This document shows positions 1-10,671 of a stretch of DNA of 64,000 nt, one piece after another (within the stretch, counting starts at the first letter, position 1; every line of letters starts with the position of its first letter). The notes beneath the pieces were generated by a model. The model did not search any database and had not been told where the DNA came from. It was given only the letters and a program-made list of their open reading frames with translations. Both the position numbers and the translations under genes were made by a program. Source of the DNA: CAISCU01 sp051861545 (GTDB lineage Bacteria; Bacteroidota; Bacteroidia; UKL13-3); the NCBI GenBank assembly GCA_051861545.1, contig JBIMKP010000006.1, positions 67,881 through 131,880 on the forward strand, read 5' to 3'.

Positions 1-510
1 TAGAGGTTCATTGAGCAAGGTGCATAAAAAACTCTTCATAGCTCTACCATGCATACAAATTAAAATGCATTTTTCATGGGTATTTGACATGATTTTTTCA
101 ATAGCAGGGATTTGACGGTTTTGCATTTCGAGTGCACTTTCACCATTTACTATTTTAGCATCATAATTACCTGCTCTCCAACTATTCACTACTTCCCAAT
201 AAAAAGCTCGTTCTTCTGCATTTTGTTGTTTACCTTCAAATACACCCCAACTAATCTCATTCAATTCAGGCATTTTTGTGTATTGTTGACCACGTTCAAT
301 AAAAGGCAAAACGCTTTGTTGGGTTCTAATTAGAGCTGAAGTATAAATATGATCGAATTGAATATCCTTATAAAATTCGAAAAACTTTGAGGCTTGAAGT
401 TTACCCAAATCATTCAATTCCTTATCGACACCGCTACCTTGAACAATCCCCATTTTATTAAAATCAGTCTCGCCGTGCCTGATTAAATAAATAATTTTAG
501 ATTCTGACAT
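1..510 (-). CDS. Histidine phosphatase family protein (partial, 3' end outside window)
   Basis: The reverse strand from 510 reads open to the left edge (170 codons, no stop), so the C-terminus is missing. The N-terminus MSESKIIYLIRHGETDFN carries the RHGE motif of the phosphoglycerate mutase-like histidine phosphatases, in which the motif His is phosphorylated during catalysis. Further on, SALIRTQQS fits the second conserved Arg region, WGVFEGK fits the family's catalytic Glu segment, and CMHGRAMKSFL carries the second catalytic His. The substrate cannot be told from sequence: such proteins include cofactor-dependent mutases, alpha-ribazole phosphatases and broad phosphatases. It is divergent from the FIST gene that begins at 566, leaving 55 bp for both promoters. 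Confidence 0.88.
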   Translation of the reverse strand, partial: MSESKIIYLIRHGETDFNKMGIVQGSGVDKELNDLGKLQASKFFEFYKDIQFDHIYTSALIRTQQSVLPFIERGQQYTKMPELNEISWGVFEGKQQNAEERAFYWEVVNSWRAGNYDAKIVNGESALEMQNRQIPAIEKIMSNTHEKCILICMHGRAMKSFLCTLLNEPL

Positions 511-565
511 ATTGATACAAATTTCAACTAAATAGATTATTTTAGAAGACTTAATTATAAGTCCC

Positions 566-1696
566 ATGAAAAATAAGCAATTATTATTTACCACAAACAA
601 TGGTTGGAAAGAAGTTTCATCTAAAGGAGAAATTCACAACCCTGGATTAGTTATCATTTTTGGCTCAACTGCTTTAATTAAAGAAGGGAAAGCAGTAAAT
701 GAACTAAAAGAAAAATATCCAAACGCAATTTTCATTGGAGGAAGTTCATCGGGAGAAATTACAGGAACAAACGTTTATGACAATACCGTTGTTGCAACAG
801 TAATTGAATGTGAGAAAAGTAAAATTGAGTATGCAAGTGAAAAAGTTGATAAACCTGAAGATAGTTTTGAAGTTGGCAAAAAAATCATCAATCAACTAAA
901 TCAAGAAGGTTTAAAACATGTATTTATAATGAGTGAAGGCCTCAATATTAATGGGTCGGAATTGGTTAGAGGTTTAAGAGAAGTTCTACCTGTAGGAGTT
1001 GGTGCAACAGGAGGTTTAGCTGGTGATGGAGCAGATTTTAAAGAAACATTTGTTTTAAATAAAGATGGCCAACCAGAAAGTCAATTGGTATCTGCATTAG
1101 GTTTTTATGGCGATTCAATTGAATTTGGATACGCATCGTTAGGAGGATGGGACAGTTTTGGAGTTGAAAGAATGGTAACTAAATCGAAAAACAATGTACT
1201 TTATGAACTTGATGGTAAACCTGCATTAGATTTATACAAATCGTTTTTGGGTGACCATGCTGCTGAATTACCAGCATCAGGATTATTGTTTCCATTAAAC
1301 ATGAGAATTGGAAAAGATAGTATACCAGTTGTTAGAACCATTCTTGCAGTAAATGAAGAAGAACATTCTTTAACCTTTGCTGGAGATATTCCAGAAGGAG
1401 CTTATGTTAGACTAATGAAAGCAAACTTTGATAGACTAATTGAAGGTGCGGTTGGAGCAGCTAAAAGTACAGTTGTAAATGAACCAGATATTGCCATCTT
1501 AATTAGTTGTGTAGGACGTAAATTGGTATTAAAACAAATGATAGAAGAAGAGGTTGAAGGCGTTGCAGATATTTTGGGTGATGGAGCTACCTATTGTGGC
1601 TTTTACTCTTATGGCGAAATATCTCCGTTTTCTATAGGTGCTTCTTGTGAATTACATAATCAAACCATGACAATTACTACCATGAAGGAAGTTTAA
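566..1696 (+). CDS. FIST domain signal-transduction protein
   Basis: 376 residues with no signal peptide or membrane segment, so cytosolic. The layout matches the FIST family: an N-terminal FIST domain (about 15-215, with the glycine-rich IFIGGSSSGEI and VGVGATGGLAGDGA segments) and a FIST_C domain (about 220-360, ending near GDGATYCGFYSYGEISPF). FIST proteins are predicted small-ligand sensors, possibly for amino acids, and often lie next to histidine kinases and chemotaxis proteins. That is the case here: the propeller kinase starts one base after this stop codon, and a multi-PAS kinase follows. I infer that it feeds a ligand signal into one or both kinases. The ligand and direct contact are unproven. 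Confidence 0.9.
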   Translation: MKNKQLLFTTNNGWKEVSSKGEIHNPGLVIIFGSTALIKEGKAVNELKEKYPNAIFIGGSSSGEITGTNVYDNTVVATVIECEKSKIEYASEKVDKPEDSFEVGKKIINQLNQEGLKHVFIMSEGLNINGSELVRGLREVLPVGVGATGGLAGDGADFKETFVLNKDGQPESQLVSALGFYGDSIEFGYASLGGWDSFGVERMVTKSKNNVLYELDGKPALDLYKSFLGDHAAELPASGLLFPLNMRIGKDSIPVVRTILAVNEEEHSLTFAGDIPEGAYVRLMKANFDRLIEGAVGAAKSTVVNEPDIAILISCVGRKLVLKQMIEEEVEGVADILGDGATYCGFYSYGEISPFSIGASCELHNQTMTITTMKEV

Positions 1697-1697
1697 A

Positions 1698-4600
1698 ATG
1701 CTAAAAAGATTCTCAATTTTTCTGCTTTTTATTTCTATTCTATTTTACAAAAATGCTTCGTCAATTTCTATTGAAACGCTTGAGCAGCAATGGAAATGGG
1801 CAAATTTTGATGAAAAAAACGGATTAATCCGGACTGCCTTTAACAGGGTTTACCAAGCCAAAAATGGTGATATTTGGACTGTAAGTGATAAAGGAATTTT
1901 TTATTATGACCATTTTAAATGGAATCTTGTTAAGGCGTATAATGCAACAGATCGATCTAGCAATCCAGGAATAATAGATGAAGATAGCAAAGGCAATCTT
2001 TATACTTGTTTTTCTGATACTTTATTTATTGTTTCAAAGAATAAAATCAGGAAACTGATTTTTTCAATAAATCAACAAAACTTATTTATTGAACAATCAT
2101 ATTTTAAATCTGATTCTTTATACATCAAATACAGGATAAAAAATGAAAACTTCTTTAGGTTAGGCTTAATTGTAAATGGAAGAATTATAAATTTTTGGTC
2201 AAGTAAAAACTTCCCTGACGTATACTATTCAACTTTATTTAAAACGAAGGCAGGGAATATTTACTTTACAATGGAAGAGAAAATATTCAAAATTCAAAAC
2301 AATCAATTGAAATATTTATGCTCTGTTTCATCTGAAAAATGTAAGATTTCTCAGATTTCAGAAAATAAAAAAGGCGATGGTTTTGTAGCATTTGCGAGTA
2401 TTCCATCGGATTTTAAATTACATCGTTTTAATTTTAATCAATCTAATACAACTAAAAAAATTATTCCTCAAAGCAATAATTTCCCTCGTTCATTAGATAT
2501 TTTTAATGATGGAAATATTTTAATCTTAAATAGACAAGGAAATACATATGTTTTAGATAAAAACAACCAGTTTCATGAATGGGCTAAGCCTTCAAATGTA
2601 GGAAGTAGGAATTTTGTATTTATTGATGAAAATGAAAGCATTTGGATGGGCTCATTTGGAAAATTACATTGGTTCCAAACAAAAAGTAAATATTGGTCGT
2701 ATAGAAAATTTAATTACAAAGGAAACAATAATGATTGCAATAGCCTATTTATGGATAAGGATTCAAATATTTGGACTTCATTATTGGCAGGATTGGTTAA
2801 AATAGATAAATACGGAAATGAAACTTTTATAGAAACTGCAAATGGTCAAACAATAAGAGAAATTACAACCATAAATCAGGATGAAACCGGTAAAATTTGG
2901 ATAGGTTCTGGATCTCTTAAAAATATGACTTTTTCATTTGATGGTAAAACCTGGACTCATCACAGTTCCAATAATGGATTTACGAATCAATGTATTCATA
3001 AAATTGAAAAAGGGATTGATGGAAAATTATACTTCTTAGTTTTCATCAATAGAGGATTTCAAAATGGGAGTGGTGAAGGAATTTATGCACTTGAAAAGGG
3101 TAAGTTTATAAAACCCATTTGGGCAAAAAAACTCAACCAAAATAGATTTTATTCATTTTTACAGCAAAAAGATTCATCAATTTGGCTTGCAGGATTAAGT
3201 TATATAGTAAAAATTTATCGAAATAATGTATTAGAATTTAAAGTAAAGAACAGTTTTCCAAACGTTAATATTTATGATTTAACGGAAGATAAATCAGGTA
3301 AAATTTGGTTTTTTGCAATACCAAAAGGATTACACTATATAGAAAATAATAAGATACATAATATAGATAATCATCAAGATCAAGACAGCAAAAGAAGTGT
3401 AGCTGAAATATTAATTGATAACAAAAACATTATTTGGTACACAGGTAGTGAAGGACTTTTTGCCTATTCAAATTATTCCCATTATCAAATCGACCAAAAA
3501 GTAGGTCTTCAATCGCAAACTGCTTGGCCAATTATTCAGATAAAAAATAAACTATATATCGGCACAAATGGAGAAGGCATCAATACGCTTGATTTATCAA
3601 TATTAGATATTCCAGCACCCGAGGTAGTTTTAAGTCCAATTCAGGTTGAAGGCAAAGAAGCCGGCTTTGTTTGGAAAGCATTTACCTATGACCAAACCTA
3701 CCCTGATGATTATAGTATTTCCTATTCAGTAAATGAAGGTGATTGGAGTATTTGGTCAACAGAACAACAAGTTTTAGTACATGGTTTAAAATTTGGAGAA
3801 AATAAACTTGAATACCGTGTAAAAGGAATATTCCCCAATAACCATTTATCTGTATTTAAAAGTACAATTAAGGTTCCATATCCCTACTATCTTCAATTAA
3901 ACTTTATATTACCCATTATTTTACTTGTTATAGCATTGTTGTTCATTTCAATCAAATATTTAATCAACAATAAGAAAAATATTAGTGGCTTAATTAGTAA
4001 AGAGAAAAGGATGGAATCTTATATCCTTTCAATGCCATTTAACTCTGCTATTGTAAACGAATATGGCATTTGTTTGGAGTCGTTTTTTCCTAACAATTCT
4101 CGAGGACAAGAATTCTCAATTCAAGTAAATCAATCATTATTACAGATGTTTGATTCTATTAAATCGCTTGAAATAAAACAAGCAATTGAAAGATGCATAC
4201 ATCTTCAATTTTATGAAACTAAAGAATTCACATTTGAAAATAAAAAAGGGGAAACTAAATATTATGAAATTAGAATTTCACCTTTTGAAGAATCTAATGA
4301 AACAACAAATAAAGCTATAATTGTTTTTATTGATGTTACAGAATCAAAATTGAATCAGGAAGAACTGATGAAAGCTAAACAAATAGCAGAGAAAGCGAAT
4401 CAAACAAAAATGCAATTTCTTTCAAATATGAGTCATGAAATTAGAACTCCAATGAATGCAGTTATTGGAATTACGGATATGATGCTTGACGAAATTGAAG
4501 AACCAGTTCAAAAAGAAAATCTCTCACTAATTAAACGTTCTGCAGATAATCTTTTGGTTATTATCAATGATATTCTTGATATATCTAAAATTGAATCTGG

Positions 4601-5513
4601 AAAAGTAGAGATAGATTATATCGATTTTAATCTGATTGAATTAATTGAACAATTAATAAGAACCTTTAAGTTTAAAGCTGATAAAAAAGGCATTAATTTT
4701 CATTATTCATTTCAAAGAAATACTCCTGAATATTTACATGGTGATCCTGTTCGATTAAATCAAATTTTGGTTAACCTTATTGGTAATGCTGTAAAATTTA
4801 CTGAAAAAGGAGAAGTTAAACTAGAAATTTTGGTAGGTGAATTTGACAATAATTATGTAAAATTAAAATTTAAGGTTATTGATACAGGCATTGGAATTGC
4901 GGCTGAAAGTCAAAGTAAAATATTCGAAAGTTTTGCCCAAGAAGGCCGTACTATAACAAGAAGATTTGGAGGCACCGGATTGGGTTTAAGTATATCGAAA
5001 CACCTAGCAGAATTACTAAACGGAACCATTGAGTTAGATAGTAAACAAGGGATAGGAAGCATATTTACTGTAACACTTCCTTTTAAATTGGCTTTAAAAC
5101 TCAATAAATTACAATATATTAGTCAAGAAAATCGAAACTTACAAAACATAAAAATACTTCTTGTTGAAGATAATAATATGAATCAAATAGTTGCCAATCA
5201 GTTGCTTAAAAAATGGAATGCTCAGGTAACAGGAGCTTTCAATGGAATTGAGGCATTAGAAATAATTCAAAAAGAAGATTTCGATCTAATTATAATGGAT
5301 TTACAAATGCCAGAAATGGATGGTTACGAAGCCACTAAAAATATAAGAAATCACAAAAAATGGAATAAAATTCCCATCATTGCATTAACGGCAGACGCTT
5401 TCCCGGAAATAAAGAAACAAGCGCTTGAAGCAGGAATGGATGAATTTATTAGCAAACCATTTAACCAAGATGAATTGTATCACAAAATTTCGAAGCTAGT
5501 TTTCAATCAATAA
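1698..5513 (+). CDS. Hybrid two-component sensor kinase with periplasmic propeller
   Basis: 1271 residues. An N-terminal signal/anchor segment (residues 1-20) is followed by many IW-containing blades (for example GDIWTVSDKGIFYYD, ESIWMGSFG, GKIWIGSGS), matching the Reg_prop beta-propeller, to about 640. A Y_Y_Y-like domain follows at about 640-725, then a membrane helix near 735-760. The cytoplasmic part has a PAS-like region (about 775-890), a HisKA domain with the H-box SNMSHEIRTPMNAVIG (about 910), an HATPase_c domain (DTGIGIA and GGTGLGLSISK) and a C-terminal receiver with IIMDLQMPEMDGYEA. Unlike the classic Bacteroides hybrid systems it ends at the receiver with no AraC-type DNA-binding domain, so a further phosphorelay partner or protein output is expected. 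It is 1 bp downstream of the FIST gene and 10 bp upstream of the next kinase. Confidence 0.93.
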   Translation: MLKRFSIFLLFISILFYKNASSISIETLEQQWKWANFDEKNGLIRTAFNRVYQAKNGDIWTVSDKGIFYYDHFKWNLVKAYNATDRSSNPGIIDEDSKGNLYTCFSDTLFIVSKNKIRKLIFSINQQNLFIEQSYFKSDSLYIKYRIKNENFFRLGLIVNGRIINFWSSKNFPDVYYSTLFKTKAGNIYFTMEEKIFKIQNNQLKYLCSVSSEKCKISQISENKKGDGFVAFASIPSDFKLHRFNFNQSNTTKKIIPQSNNFPRSLDIFNDGNILILNRQGNTYVLDKNNQFHEWAKPSNVGSRNFVFIDENESIWMGSFGKLHWFQTKSKYWSYRKFNYKGNNNDCNSLFMDKDSNIWTSLLAGLVKIDKYGNETFIETANGQTIREITTINQDETGKIWIGSGSLKNMTFSFDGKTWTHHSSNNGFTNQCIHKIEKGIDGKLYFLVFINRGFQNGSGEGIYALEKGKFIKPIWAKKLNQNRFYSFLQQKDSSIWLAGLSYIVKIYRNNVLEFKVKNSFPNVNIYDLTEDKSGKIWFFAIPKGLHYIENNKIHNIDNHQDQDSKRSVAEILIDNKNIIWYTGSEGLFAYSNYSHYQIDQKVGLQSQTAWPIIQIKNKLYIGTNGEGINTLDLSILDIPAPEVVLSPIQVEGKEAGFVWKAFTYDQTYPDDYSISYSVNEGDWSIWSTEQQVLVHGLKFGENKLEYRVKGIFPNNHLSVFKSTIKVPYPYYLQLNFILPIILLVIALLFISIKYLINNKKNISGLISKEKRMESYILSMPFNSAIVNEYGICLESFFPNNSRGQEFSIQVNQSLLQMFDSIKSLEIKQAIERCIHLQFYETKEFTFENKKGETKYYEIRISPFEESNETTNKAIIVFIDVTESKLNQEELMKAKQIAEKANQTKMQFLSNMSHEIRTPMNAVIGITDMMLDEIEEPVQKENLSLIKRSADNLLVIINDILDISKIESGKVEIDYIDFNLIELIEQLIRTFKFKADKKGINFHYSFQRNTPEYLHGDPVRLNQILVNLIGNAVKFTEKGEVKLEILVGEFDNNYVKLKFKVIDTGIGIAAESQSKIFESFAQEGRTITRRFGGTGLGLSISKHLAELLNGTIELDSKQGIGSIFTVTLPFKLALKLNKLQYISQENRNLQNIKILLVEDNNMNQIVANQLLKKWNAQVTGAFNGIEALEIIQKEDFDLIIMDLQMPEMDGYEATKNIRNHKKWNKIPIIALTADAFPEIKKQALEAGMDEFISKPFNQDELYHKISKLVFNQ

Positions 5514-5523
5514 TTAAGAATCT

Positions 5524-8500
5524 ATGCACAGGTTACTTAAACGACAATTAAAAAAGATATTAGGGGAGAAAGAACTTACTTCTCCTGAATTTAACCAATT
5601 AATTGATTTGGTTGATGAAAGCTATAACCACTTTCAGGAAGATTATCAAAAACTGGAGAGAATTCTTGAACTAAGTTCAAAAGAATCTTTTAAAGAACTC
5701 ACCAATTTTAAGGGAGCAATTGATGAGGCTGCAATTGTAACAATTACAGATGTTAAAGGTGAAATTCTCTTTGCAAACGAGAACTTTGTTAAAATTTCAG
5801 GCTTTTCATTAAGTGAATTAATTGGTTCTAACCACAATATTGTAAACTCTGGATGCCATCCTAAATCGTTCTGGAAAGAAATGTGGCAAACAATTGCTAA
5901 GGGTGAAACTTTTAAAGCTGAAATATGTAACAAAAAGAAAAATGGTGAACTTTATTGGGTAAATTCTACCATTATTCCTTTTATGCTCGAAAATGGAAAA
6001 CCCTTCCAATTTATCAGCATAAGATTTGATATTACAGCCAGAAAAAAGATTGAAGAAGAAATAAAAACACTCGCATTAGTTGCTCAAAAAACACAAAATG
6101 CAGTAATTATTTCAGATGCAGAAGGTAGAGCAATCTGGGCAAATGAGGCTTTTACTGATATAACTGAATTCTCAGTAGAAGAAGTTGTAGGTCAAATTCC
6201 TGGTCATTTATTACAAGGCCCAAAAACAGATATAGAAACAAAAGCAATTATTGCTAAAGCTCTTAAAGATAAAGTTCCATGTAATACCGAAATTCTTAAC
6301 TATACAAAATCAAAAAAAACATATTGGATTTCAATTAATATTACTCCCCTTTTCGAAGACAATAAACATATTGGTTTTATTGCCATTGAATCTGATATTA
6401 CAGAAAGAAAAATTGCTGAACAGCAGCTGATTGAAAACGAAAGAATTCTTCAGGCATTAAATAAAGCATCTAGTGAGTTATTAGTTAATCCAAATTTTAA
6501 ACAAGCAGTTGGAAACTCAATTTCTACCATAGGAAAAGCTCTTCAAGTTGATCAAATTCAAATCTTCGAAAATACCGTTGGAAATTCCCCGGTATTAAAT
6601 GAGCGTTTTTTTTGGGAAAGATTTAAAGGAAATTTTATCCCAAATAGAATCGAAAAACAAAGTTTAAATTACGAATCTAGTGGCTATCATAATTGGATAG
6701 AAACGCTTTCAAACGGAAAAATTGTTCGGGACACCTATCAAGAAAATATTCTAAGTGGAAATTCCTCTTCACAATTACATTCATTGGTTATTTCCCCAAT
6801 TCATATACAAGGTAATTTCTGGGGATTTATTGCTTTTAACTACGATAATCCTGATAAACACTGGAGCAAATCAGAAGAGCAATTTTTACTGAATTTTTCA
6901 AATACATTAGGAGCTGCAATTGAAAGAAATACTTCCGAAAACAAACTCAAAGAAAATGAAGAAAAATTCAGATTACTAATTGAATCAGCAACCGATATTT
7001 TCTACTATACAGATTCTCTTGGCAATTTTACTTACGTAAACGAAATTGCTTCAAAAATAACCGGGTATTCAAATGAAGAATTACTTTCAATGAAATACCT
7101 CGATTTGGTTGAACCTTCACACAGAAATGAAGTAAAAAGCTTCTACTCCATACAAACTTTCAAAGGCCAAAGAGTTACCTATAATGAATTCCCTATTAGA
7201 ACCAAATCGGGTAAAATTGCTTGGGTTGGTCAAAATGTACAACTAATAATTCATGGCACTAAGGTTGAAGGTATTCAAGCCATAGCTAGAGATATTACCA
7301 ATCTAAAAACCGCTCAATTAGAAGTGGAAGTTTCAAGAAACTTCCTAAACGAAATTATTGATTCAATTCCTAATCCACTGTTTGTTAAAAACCGCCAACA
7401 CCAATGGGTTTTAGTAAATAAAGCTTATTGCAATTTAACTGGCATCGACAAAGAAAATATACTTGGTAAAACTGATAATGATTTCTTAAATTCAGTTGAT
7501 GCTGCACATTACGTAAAACTTGATGAAGAGCAATTTATTAATGAGGAGGAAACAGTTAGAGAAAGCAGTGAAATTGATCCTAAAGGTGAACTGAAAAACT
7601 TATTAATTAAGAAAAATCTATTCACGAGCAGAAATAGTAAGTTCTTAATTGCAGTTTTAACAGATATTACTGAAATCAAAAAACGTGAAAGTGAGATTTT
7701 ACTCTACAATAAAATTACTGATCAAATTAATGATGCCATTTCGGTTGCAGATAAATCAGGTCATCTAATTTATGTGAACCAAAGTCATGCAAATGCTTTA
7801 GGAAAATCTAAAGAGGAACTCATAGGTATGCATATCTCTAAAATGGAGAAAGTATTTGAGGACCAAAAACGCTGGGAAAGTCATTTTGAAAGTGTTAAAA
7901 AAACTGGAGCCCAAATAATTGAAGGATTTAATATTAAAAAAGATGGAAGCGCCTTCCCTGTTGAGGCTAGCGTTAATTGGGTTAATTTAGATGGAAAAGA
8001 AGTTGTTGTTGCTGCCATTCGTGACATCACAGAAAGAAAGAAAATTGAAAAGGAAATTAGAGATAAGAGCCAAATTCTAAAAGCAATTACCGACAATTTA
8101 CCTGTTATATTATATAGAATAAATAAAGATGGAATTTTCACTGAAAGTATCGGAAAAGGATTAAGTAGAATTAATCTTTCAAACAATGAACTCAATGATA
8201 AAAATTTCAGAGAAGTTTATAACCAAGAAGATTATCCAGTTTTATACAATCAATTAGAAGAAGCCCTTAAATTAAGGCAATCAAATAATTACGTAACCTC
8301 GGGCATGGGTCCTAATGGACTATGGTATTACGATAATTTTGTGTTTGCTGATGAAACCGATTCAGATAGTATTATTGGATTTGCCCTAGATATTACTGAA
8401 AGAAAAGAGGCTGAAGATTTAGTTTTACAAAGCGAAAAACGTTTCCGTTCTTTAGTTCAAAATGCAACTGATATAACAACAGTTCTATCAGCAAATGGAG

Positions 8501-10671
8501 AGGTAATTTATGAAAGTCCTTCTTTCTATAGAATTTTTGGTTACGAAGAAAATGATGTAAAAAACAAAACAATTTTTGAATTAATACACCCAGAAGATGT
8601 AGAACATGCTTTGGTAGAATTCCAAAAAGGACTCGAAAAAGGAGGAGTTTCTTCTTCGGTTCAATTCAGAATGCGTCATAAAGATGGTCATTATATTCCA
8701 GTAGAATCTATAGGAAATAACCTATTACATGAACCTGAAGTAAATGGAATAGTTGTGAACTCTAGAGATATAACTGAAAGGTTAAGAGCTGAAGAAGAAA
8801 GTAACAGACTCAAATTATTCTATGAAAACATATTAAATAAAATACCATCAGACGTGGTTGTATTTAATCATGAACACCAATATTTATTTATCAATGAAAT
8901 GGCTGTTCGTGACAGTGAAAAACGCAAATGGTTAATTGGTCATAACGACTATGATTATTGTAAAAAATACAATGTTCCATTAGAAATTGCAGATACGAGA
9001 AGAAATACATTTAAAACAGTAATTGATTCAAAAACTCAACTTGAGTTTGAAGAAAAATTAGTTAAACCAGATGGATTAAATAGGTGGATGTTAAGAAGAA
9101 TGTATCCAGTTATTGGGCAGGGCAATCAAGTTGAATTTGTAATTGGATTTGGAATTGATATTACCGAAAGAAAAGTTGCTGAAGAAATTGTAAAAGAGAG
9201 TGAAGAAAGACTTTCACTTGCTATTAATTCTGCTAATTTGGGTATTTGGGATTGGAAAATTGATGAGAACAAATTGATTTGGGACCAGTCGATGTACAAA
9301 TTATTTGAGGTTGAACCGGAAAGTTTCTCAGGTGATTATGATGCATTTGATAAAACTCTACATCCCGATGATAGACAAAGGGTGAATGAAGAAGTTGCTC
9401 AATCTCTGTATTCGGAAGGTAGTTTTGCAAGTGGTTTTAGAACCATTAGCAAAACAGGAAAAGTTAAATATATCACTGCTTATTCTAAAATATTCAGAAA
9501 AGAAGACAAAACTCCTTATCGAATGATTGGGGTGAACTTTGATATAACTGAAGCCAAACTTGCTGAACAAAGAATTCTTAAACAACAACATGATTTAGAA
9601 GAAGCTCAACATATTGCGCGTGTGGGTGGTTGGGAAATTCAGGTTGATACGCAAACTATTAGTTGGACTAAAGAAATGTTTAATATTTGCGAAAAATCAA
9701 CAGATTATCAGCCAAGTTTGAACGACACTTACAATTTATTTACTAATGAAACCAGAGAACAAATAAGGGAATCATTTATAAAAGCGATTCAAACTTACGA
9801 ACCTTTTGAACATGAAGCCAAAATTAAAATTGGCAAAAGAAAATTCCTGGATATAAGAATTAAGGGATTACCATTGAATGAAAACGGAAAGGTTTCAACT
9901 ATTAAAGGTATTTTCCAAGATATTAGTGCAGAAAAAGAATCAAAACGACAATTAGAACTTTATACAGAAGAACTAGAAAAGAAAAATAAAGAATTAGACC
10001 AATTTGCATACGTTGTATCTCACGATTTAAAAGCACCATTACGTGGAATTAACAATCTTTCTATGTGGATTGAAGAAGACATGGAAGGAAAATTGGAAGA
10101 GGACACCAAAAACAACCTCGACCTGATGCGCAAACGTGTAAAAAGAATGGAAGGTCTAATTGATGGAATTCTTCAATATTCAAGAGCTGGTAGAATTAAA
10201 CACGAGGCAAGTTCATTTAGCTTAAAAGATAGCATTGATGAAATGATTGAAAGTTTAAGTCCACCAGAAAAATTCAAATTTAATATAGCAGAAGACTTAC
10301 CATCTTTAGTAACTGAAAAAATTGCAATTGAACAAATTTTTGCGAACTATATAAGTAACGCAATTAAATACAACAACAATCCTGAACCATTAGTTGAAGT
10401 GAGTTGGAAACAAAATGGTGATTTGTACGAATTTTGCGTTTCAGACAATGGACCTGGAATTGAAAAAGAATTTCATGAAAAAGTTTTTGTGATATTCCAA
10501 ACTCTACAAGCAAGAGATACTTTTGAAAGCACAGGAGTAGGATTAGCCATTGTTAAAAAAATAGTTGAAGACAAAGGTGGTAAAGTTTGGATTGAATCTG
10601 AAAAAGGTGCAGGAACCAAGTTTTACTTCTCTTGGCCAGCAATAAGTGACATTATTGAAGAAGTTTTATGA
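5524..10671 (+). CDS. Soluble sensor histidine kinase with ten PAS domains and a GAF domain
   Basis: 1715 residues with no membrane segment. Ten PAS/PAC units can be counted from their closing motifs (FDITARK, SDITERK, RDITNLK, TDITEIK, RDITERK, LDITERK, RDITERL, IDITERK, FDITEAK, QDISAEK). A GAF-like domain (about 310-465, ending LLNFSNTLGAAIER) lies between PAS2 and PAS3. The kinase core is at about 1490-1710: H-box YVVSHDLKAPLRGI, N-box NYISNAIKYN, DNGPGI and GVGLAIVKKI. It lacks a receiver, so the phosphoryl acceptor must be elsewhere. Placement after FIST and the hybrid kinase suggests one cytosolic sensory complex. Internal PAS repeats probably arose by duplication. The stop overlaps the start of the next gene by 4 bases. 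Confidence 0.93.
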   Translation: MHRLLKRQLKKILGEKELTSPEFNQLIDLVDESYNHFQEDYQKLERILELSSKESFKELTNFKGAIDEAAIVTITDVKGEILFANENFVKISGFSLSELIGSNHNIVNSGCHPKSFWKEMWQTIAKGETFKAEICNKKKNGELYWVNSTIIPFMLENGKPFQFISIRFDITARKKIEEEIKTLALVAQKTQNAVIISDAEGRAIWANEAFTDITEFSVEEVVGQIPGHLLQGPKTDIETKAIIAKALKDKVPCNTEILNYTKSKKTYWISINITPLFEDNKHIGFIAIESDITERKIAEQQLIENERILQALNKASSELLVNPNFKQAVGNSISTIGKALQVDQIQIFENTVGNSPVLNERFFWERFKGNFIPNRIEKQSLNYESSGYHNWIETLSNGKIVRDTYQENILSGNSSSQLHSLVISPIHIQGNFWGFIAFNYDNPDKHWSKSEEQFLLNFSNTLGAAIERNTSENKLKENEEKFRLLIESATDIFYYTDSLGNFTYVNEIASKITGYSNEELLSMKYLDLVEPSHRNEVKSFYSIQTFKGQRVTYNEFPIRTKSGKIAWVGQNVQLIIHGTKVEGIQAIARDITNLKTAQLEVEVSRNFLNEIIDSIPNPLFVKNRQHQWVLVNKAYCNLTGIDKENILGKTDNDFLNSVDAAHYVKLDEEQFINEEETVRESSEIDPKGELKNLLIKKNLFTSRNSKFLIAVLTDITEIKKRESEILLYNKITDQINDAISVADKSGHLIYVNQSHANALGKSKEELIGMHISKMEKVFEDQKRWESHFESVKKTGAQIIEGFNIKKDGSAFPVEASVNWVNLDGKEVVVAAIRDITERKKIEKEIRDKSQILKAITDNLPVILYRINKDGIFTESIGKGLSRINLSNNELNDKNFREVYNQEDYPVLYNQLEEALKLRQSNNYVTSGMGPNGLWYYDNFVFADETDSDSIIGFALDITERKEAEDLVLQSEKRFRSLVQNATDITTVLSANGEVIYESPSFYRIFGYEENDVKNKTIFELIHPEDVEHALVEFQKGLEKGGVSSSVQFRMRHKDGHYIPVESIGNNLLHEPEVNGIVVNSRDITERLRAEEESNRLKLFYENILNKIPSDVVVFNHEHQYLFINEMAVRDSEKRKWLIGHNDYDYCKKYNVPLEIADTRRNTFKTVIDSKTQLEFEEKLVKPDGLNRWMLRRMYPVIGQGNQVEFVIGFGIDITERKVAEEIVKESEERLSLAINSANLGIWDWKIDENKLIWDQSMYKLFEVEPESFSGDYDAFDKTLHPDDRQRVNEEVAQSLYSEGSFASGFRTISKTGKVKYITAYSKIFRKEDKTPYRMIGVNFDITEAKLAEQRILKQQHDLEEAQHIARVGGWEIQVDTQTISWTKEMFNICEKSTDYQPSLNDTYNLFTNETREQIRESFIKAIQTYEPFEHEAKIKIGKRKFLDIRIKGLPLNENGKVSTIKGIFQDISAEKESKRQLELYTEELEKKNKELDQFAYVVSHDLKAPLRGINNLSMWIEEDMEGKLEEDTKNNLDLMRKRVKRMEGLIDGILQYSRAGRIKHEASSFSLKDSIDEMIESLSPPEKFKFNIAEDLPSLVTEKIAIEQIFANYISNAIKYNNNPEPLVEVSWKQNGDLYEFCVSDNGPGIEKEFHEKVFVIFQTLQARDTFESTGVGLAIVKKIVEDKGGKVWIESEKGAGTKFYFSWPAISDIIEEVL

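Noticed and set aside
112..333. 73-codon frame on the plus strand
   Set aside because: Antisense to the histidine phosphatase, whose motifs are convincing on the minus strand.
5524..10671. Tandem assembly error in the multi-PAS kinase
   Set aside because: The PAS units differ strongly from each other, so they are old duplications, not assembly artefacts.
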